A stretch of 64,000 nt of DNA, taken from the NCBI RefSeq assembly GCF_900116645.1, contig NZ_FPBO01000005.1:1-64000 (forward strand), in the 5' to 3' direction. Below are positions 61,920-64,000 of the stretch, piece after piece. The DNA comes from Pseudoduganella namucuonensis (GTDB lineage Bacteria > Pseudomonadota > Gammaproteobacteria > Burkholderiales > Burkholderiaceae_D). Each line of letters starts with the position of its first letter. Position 1 is the first letter of the stretch. The notes under the pieces were generated by a model that did not search any database, was not told the origin of the DNA, and worked only from the letters and a program-made list of their open reading frames with translations. The translations under genes and the position numbers were made by a program.

Positions 61920-64000
61920 ATGCGGCGTACTCGAGCCCAGAAAACAGTCAACAAGGTAATCTCGTTCGAGCAATGCCCCGCTAAGACCTATGTCGATAAA
62001 ATAGATGGCTCGATAGTCCTTGGTCGGAATGTTTTTAATCATTGCCAAATAGTGGGGGAGGTCGCGAGAGCGTTGTTATCACGCTGGCCCGCCGCTTTAC
62101 ATAAACTATTCCCATCGGATGCGCACTTTGTCGCAGCCTGTCACGATATCGGCAAGGTTAGTCCTACCTTCTACGAGAAGCTGAGGCGTGCCTGCCGTGA
62201 AAGCACGTTGCCATCGCTGACGGATATTCAGCCAGAGATCGAGGCACAGTGGGGAGGCCACGCCGGGGTTAGCCAAGTGACGGCCGAGGCCATCGGTGTT
62301 TCCCGGCTGCTCGCCGCCGTTCTGGGACAGCATCATGGTTTTCGTCCCGAGACTGCTATTTACCGCGCCGATAGCGAGATCTTCGGCGGCTTGGAATGGC
62401 ATGCTGAACGCGTTGCGTTGGTGGCGGCGCTTAAAGATGCTTTACAGGGCGATTGGCCACAACTGACCCACCCGTCACAAGCACGCTTGCTGGCTGGACT
62501 CACCAGTGTGGCGGACTGGATAGGCTCCGGCCCACAATTCGAGGACCCGCAACAGGACTGGCAACCGCTAATTAGTCAAGCACTGGATGATGCCGGATTT
62601 ATCCCGCCACAGTTACTGCAAGCATTGCATTTCGACGATATTTTCGGTTTCGCCCCACATCCTATCCAGAGTACGCTGGTTGAAACCATCACCGATCCCG
62701 GTGTTTATGTACTGGAAGCCCCAATGGGGCAGGGGAAAACCGAAGCGGCACTGTATGCAGCGTACCGCCTGTTGGCCGCAGGGCGTGCATCCGGCATCTA
62801 TTTTGCCCTACCCACCCAACTGACTTCAAACAAACTCTACGACCGCTTCATCCCCTTTCTTGAAAAGATTCTTCAGCCGGGATGCCGCCACCGGCGCGGA
62901 TTGCTGCTGCATGGCCAAGCCTGGCTGATGCAATCGGAAATGGGTGAAGAAGGCCGTCCCGGCGGCGCTTGGTTCCAACAGGCCAAGCGTGGCCTATTGG
63001 CGCCTTTTGCTGTTGGGACAGTGGATCAAGCCTTAATGGCGGCCATGAACGTCAAGCACGGCTTTGTGCGCGCTTTCGGTTTGGCCGGCAAAGTGGTAAT
63101 CCTCGACGAAGTCCACAGCTACGACATTTATACCGGCACCATTCTGAATGCGCTGGTGAGCCTGCTGCGCGAGTTGGGTTGCACGGTGATCGTGCTTAGC
63201 GCTACGCTGGCACAGGCGCGCCGTGAACAACTGCTTCAAGCGCCAGTGAGCAGCCGGCACTACCCGCTGATCACTGCGCTGCCCGAGCACGCATTGACCG
63301 CAACGGAAATCCCGGCCTTGCCGCCGGCAGCGCGCACCGTCAATCTGACCCTGCAGCGGCAGGACGCAGCCGCGCTGGAAGAAGCCCTCGTACGGGCAGA
63401 GCAGGGCCAGCAAGTACTGTGGGTAGAAAATACCGTCGCTGGCGCCCAGGCTATATTCCAAGTGCTCGCCGCGCGTGCGGCTGACCTCGGGATCGTCTGT
63501 GGCTTGTTGCATTCGCGCTTTACCCAGACTCATCGCCAGCGCAACGAGGATCAATGGGTAGCATTGTTCGGTAAGCAAGGATGGCCGCAGCGCGGCCGGC
63601 AAGGCCGCATTCTGGTGGGCACGCAAGTGCTGGAACAATCACTGGATATCGATGCCGATTTCCTGATCAGCCGTTTTGCCCCTACCGACATGTTGCTGCA
63701 ACGTCTGGGCCGCCTGTGGCGGCATGAGCAAACGCCGAGAGTGGCCTGCGCTCGCGCCGAGGCATGGATGCTGGTTCCTGATCTGGCCGACGCCATTGCT
63801 AGTCCAGCCGCCTTTGGCGACAGCGCGGCAGTCTACAGTCCCTATGTGTTGTGCCGCAGCCTGCAAAGCTGGCAGCAGCGCGATGAGATCAATCTGCCAC
63901 ATGACATTCGCGGCCTGATCGAAGAAACCTATGCCGTGCGCGAGGAAGACGGAGACATGGCGCGCTGGTTGTACGAACTGGAACACGGCAGCCTGCGCGG
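61920..64000 (+). CDS. cas3: CRISPR-associated helicase-nuclease Cas3, N-terminal part (continues beyond the window)
   Basis: An open frame from ATG 61920 to the right edge gives about 693 residues. An N-terminal HD nuclease domain (FNHCQIVGEVA, CHDIGKVSPTF, WGGHAGVSQV, LGQHHGF) is fused to a superfamily 2 helicase: Walker A EAPMGQGKTEAAL, DEAD-type ILDEVHSYD, VLSATLAQ, VGTQVLEQSLDIDADF, and motif VI QRLGRLWRH. All key motifs look intact. Cas3 unwinds and degrades DNA recruited by a type I Cascade complex. The subtype cannot be decided without the next genes. An upstream in-frame stop at 61902 fixes the start. Base composition is lower in GC than the rest of the window, so this island was probably acquired separately. 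Confidence 0.92.
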   Translation, partial: MRRTRAQKTVNKVISFEQCPAKTYVDKIDGSIVLGRNVFNHCQIVGEVARALLSRWPAALHKLFPSDAHFVAACHDIGKVSPTFYEKLRRACRESTLPSLTDIQPEIEAQWGGHAGVSQVTAEAIGVSRLLAAVLGQHHGFRPETAIYRADSEIFGGLEWHAERVALVAALKDALQGDWPQLTHPSQARLLAGLTSVADWIGSGPQFEDPQQDWQPLISQALDDAGFIPPQLLQALHFDDIFGFAPHPIQSTLVETITDPGVYVLEAPMGQGKTEAALYAAYRLLAAGRASGIYFALPTQLTSNKLYDRFIPFLEKILQPGCRHRRGLLLHGQAWLMQSEMGEEGRPGGAWFQQAKRGLLAPFAVGTVDQALMAAMNVKHGFVRAFGLAGKVVILDEVHSYDIYTGTILNALVSLLRELGCTVIVLSATLAQARREQLLQAPVSSRHYPLITALPEHALTATEIPALPPAARTVNLTLQRQDAAALEEALVRAEQGQQVLWVENTVAGAQAIFQVLAARAADLGIVCGLLHSRFTQTHRQRNEDQWVALFGKQGWPQRGRQGRILVGTQVLEQSLDIDADFLISRFAPTDMLLQRLGRLWRHEQTPRVACARAEAWMLVPDLADAIASPAAFGDSAAVYSPYVLCRSLQSWQQRDEINLPHDIRGLIEETYAVREEDGDMARWLYELEHGSLR

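Noticed and set aside
61920..64000. A CRISPR repeat array near cas3
   Set aside because: No regularly spaced repeats are present between 61440 and 64000; any array lies beyond the window.

Overview
The window is high-GC proteobacterial DNA, most consistent with an Oxalobacteraceae-type betaproteobacterium (Massilia/Duganella/Janthinobacterium relatives). This is inferred from the mix of a PEP-CTERM exported protein, proteobacterial TonB-dependent receptors without SusD partners, a large chemosensory cluster, a beta-barrel porin and dispersed GGGGTCGGACCC hairpins. No rRNA, tRNA or CRISPR array is visible.

Layout. 1-351: end of an IS1380-family insertion sequence, running off the left edge. 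550-5223: a three-gene operon of KaiC, KaiB and a PAS-GGDEF-EAL-receiver protein. 5267-28250: first half of a polysaccharide-utilisation locus, with a beta-helix glycosidase, TonB receptor, heparinase II/III-like lyase, a decayed serine hydrolase, a scar of collapsed duplicated gene pieces (14.3-15.0 kb), a PEP-CTERM protein, a 1662-residue modular lyase, a propeller-GH88-sugar symporter operon, and a GH43-GH97 operon. 28422-38671: a chemosensory/two-component cluster (hybrid kinase, receiver, MCP-like protein, CheY, STAS, CheA, CheW, MCP, unknown). 38638-49019: second half of the polysaccharide locus (AGE-family epimerase, aldose epimerase, KduI, TonB receptor, small Tat-type protein, LacI regulator, lyase-Fn3-LamG lipoprotein). 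49052-58202: a separate LysR-linked region with DUF1445/D-glutamate-cyclase-like protein, MFS transporter, fused 5-oxoprolinase, porin, Cache and NTF2-like proteins. 58293-61548: a GH2 beta-galactosidase carrying the same operator as the polysaccharide locus. 61920-64000: the start of a Cas3 helicase-nuclease in lower-GC DNA, running off the right edge.

How it fits together. Ten copies of a 14-bp palindrome, consensus TGTTATCGATAACA, lie upstream of almost every transcription unit of the polysaccharide locus, and one LacI-family gene (45671-46720) lies inside it. I infer a single repressor-controlled regulon. Extracellular lyases and glycosidases cut a uronate-containing polymer, TonB receptors bring oligosaccharides across the outer membrane, an LacY-type symporter takes unsaturated oligosaccharides into the cytoplasm, GH88 removes the unsaturated uronate, and KduI isomerises the product. 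The later steps (KduD, KdgK, KdgA) are not in the window. The chemosensory cluster lacks the operator and splits the locus in two. The polymer itself cannot be named from sequence alone.
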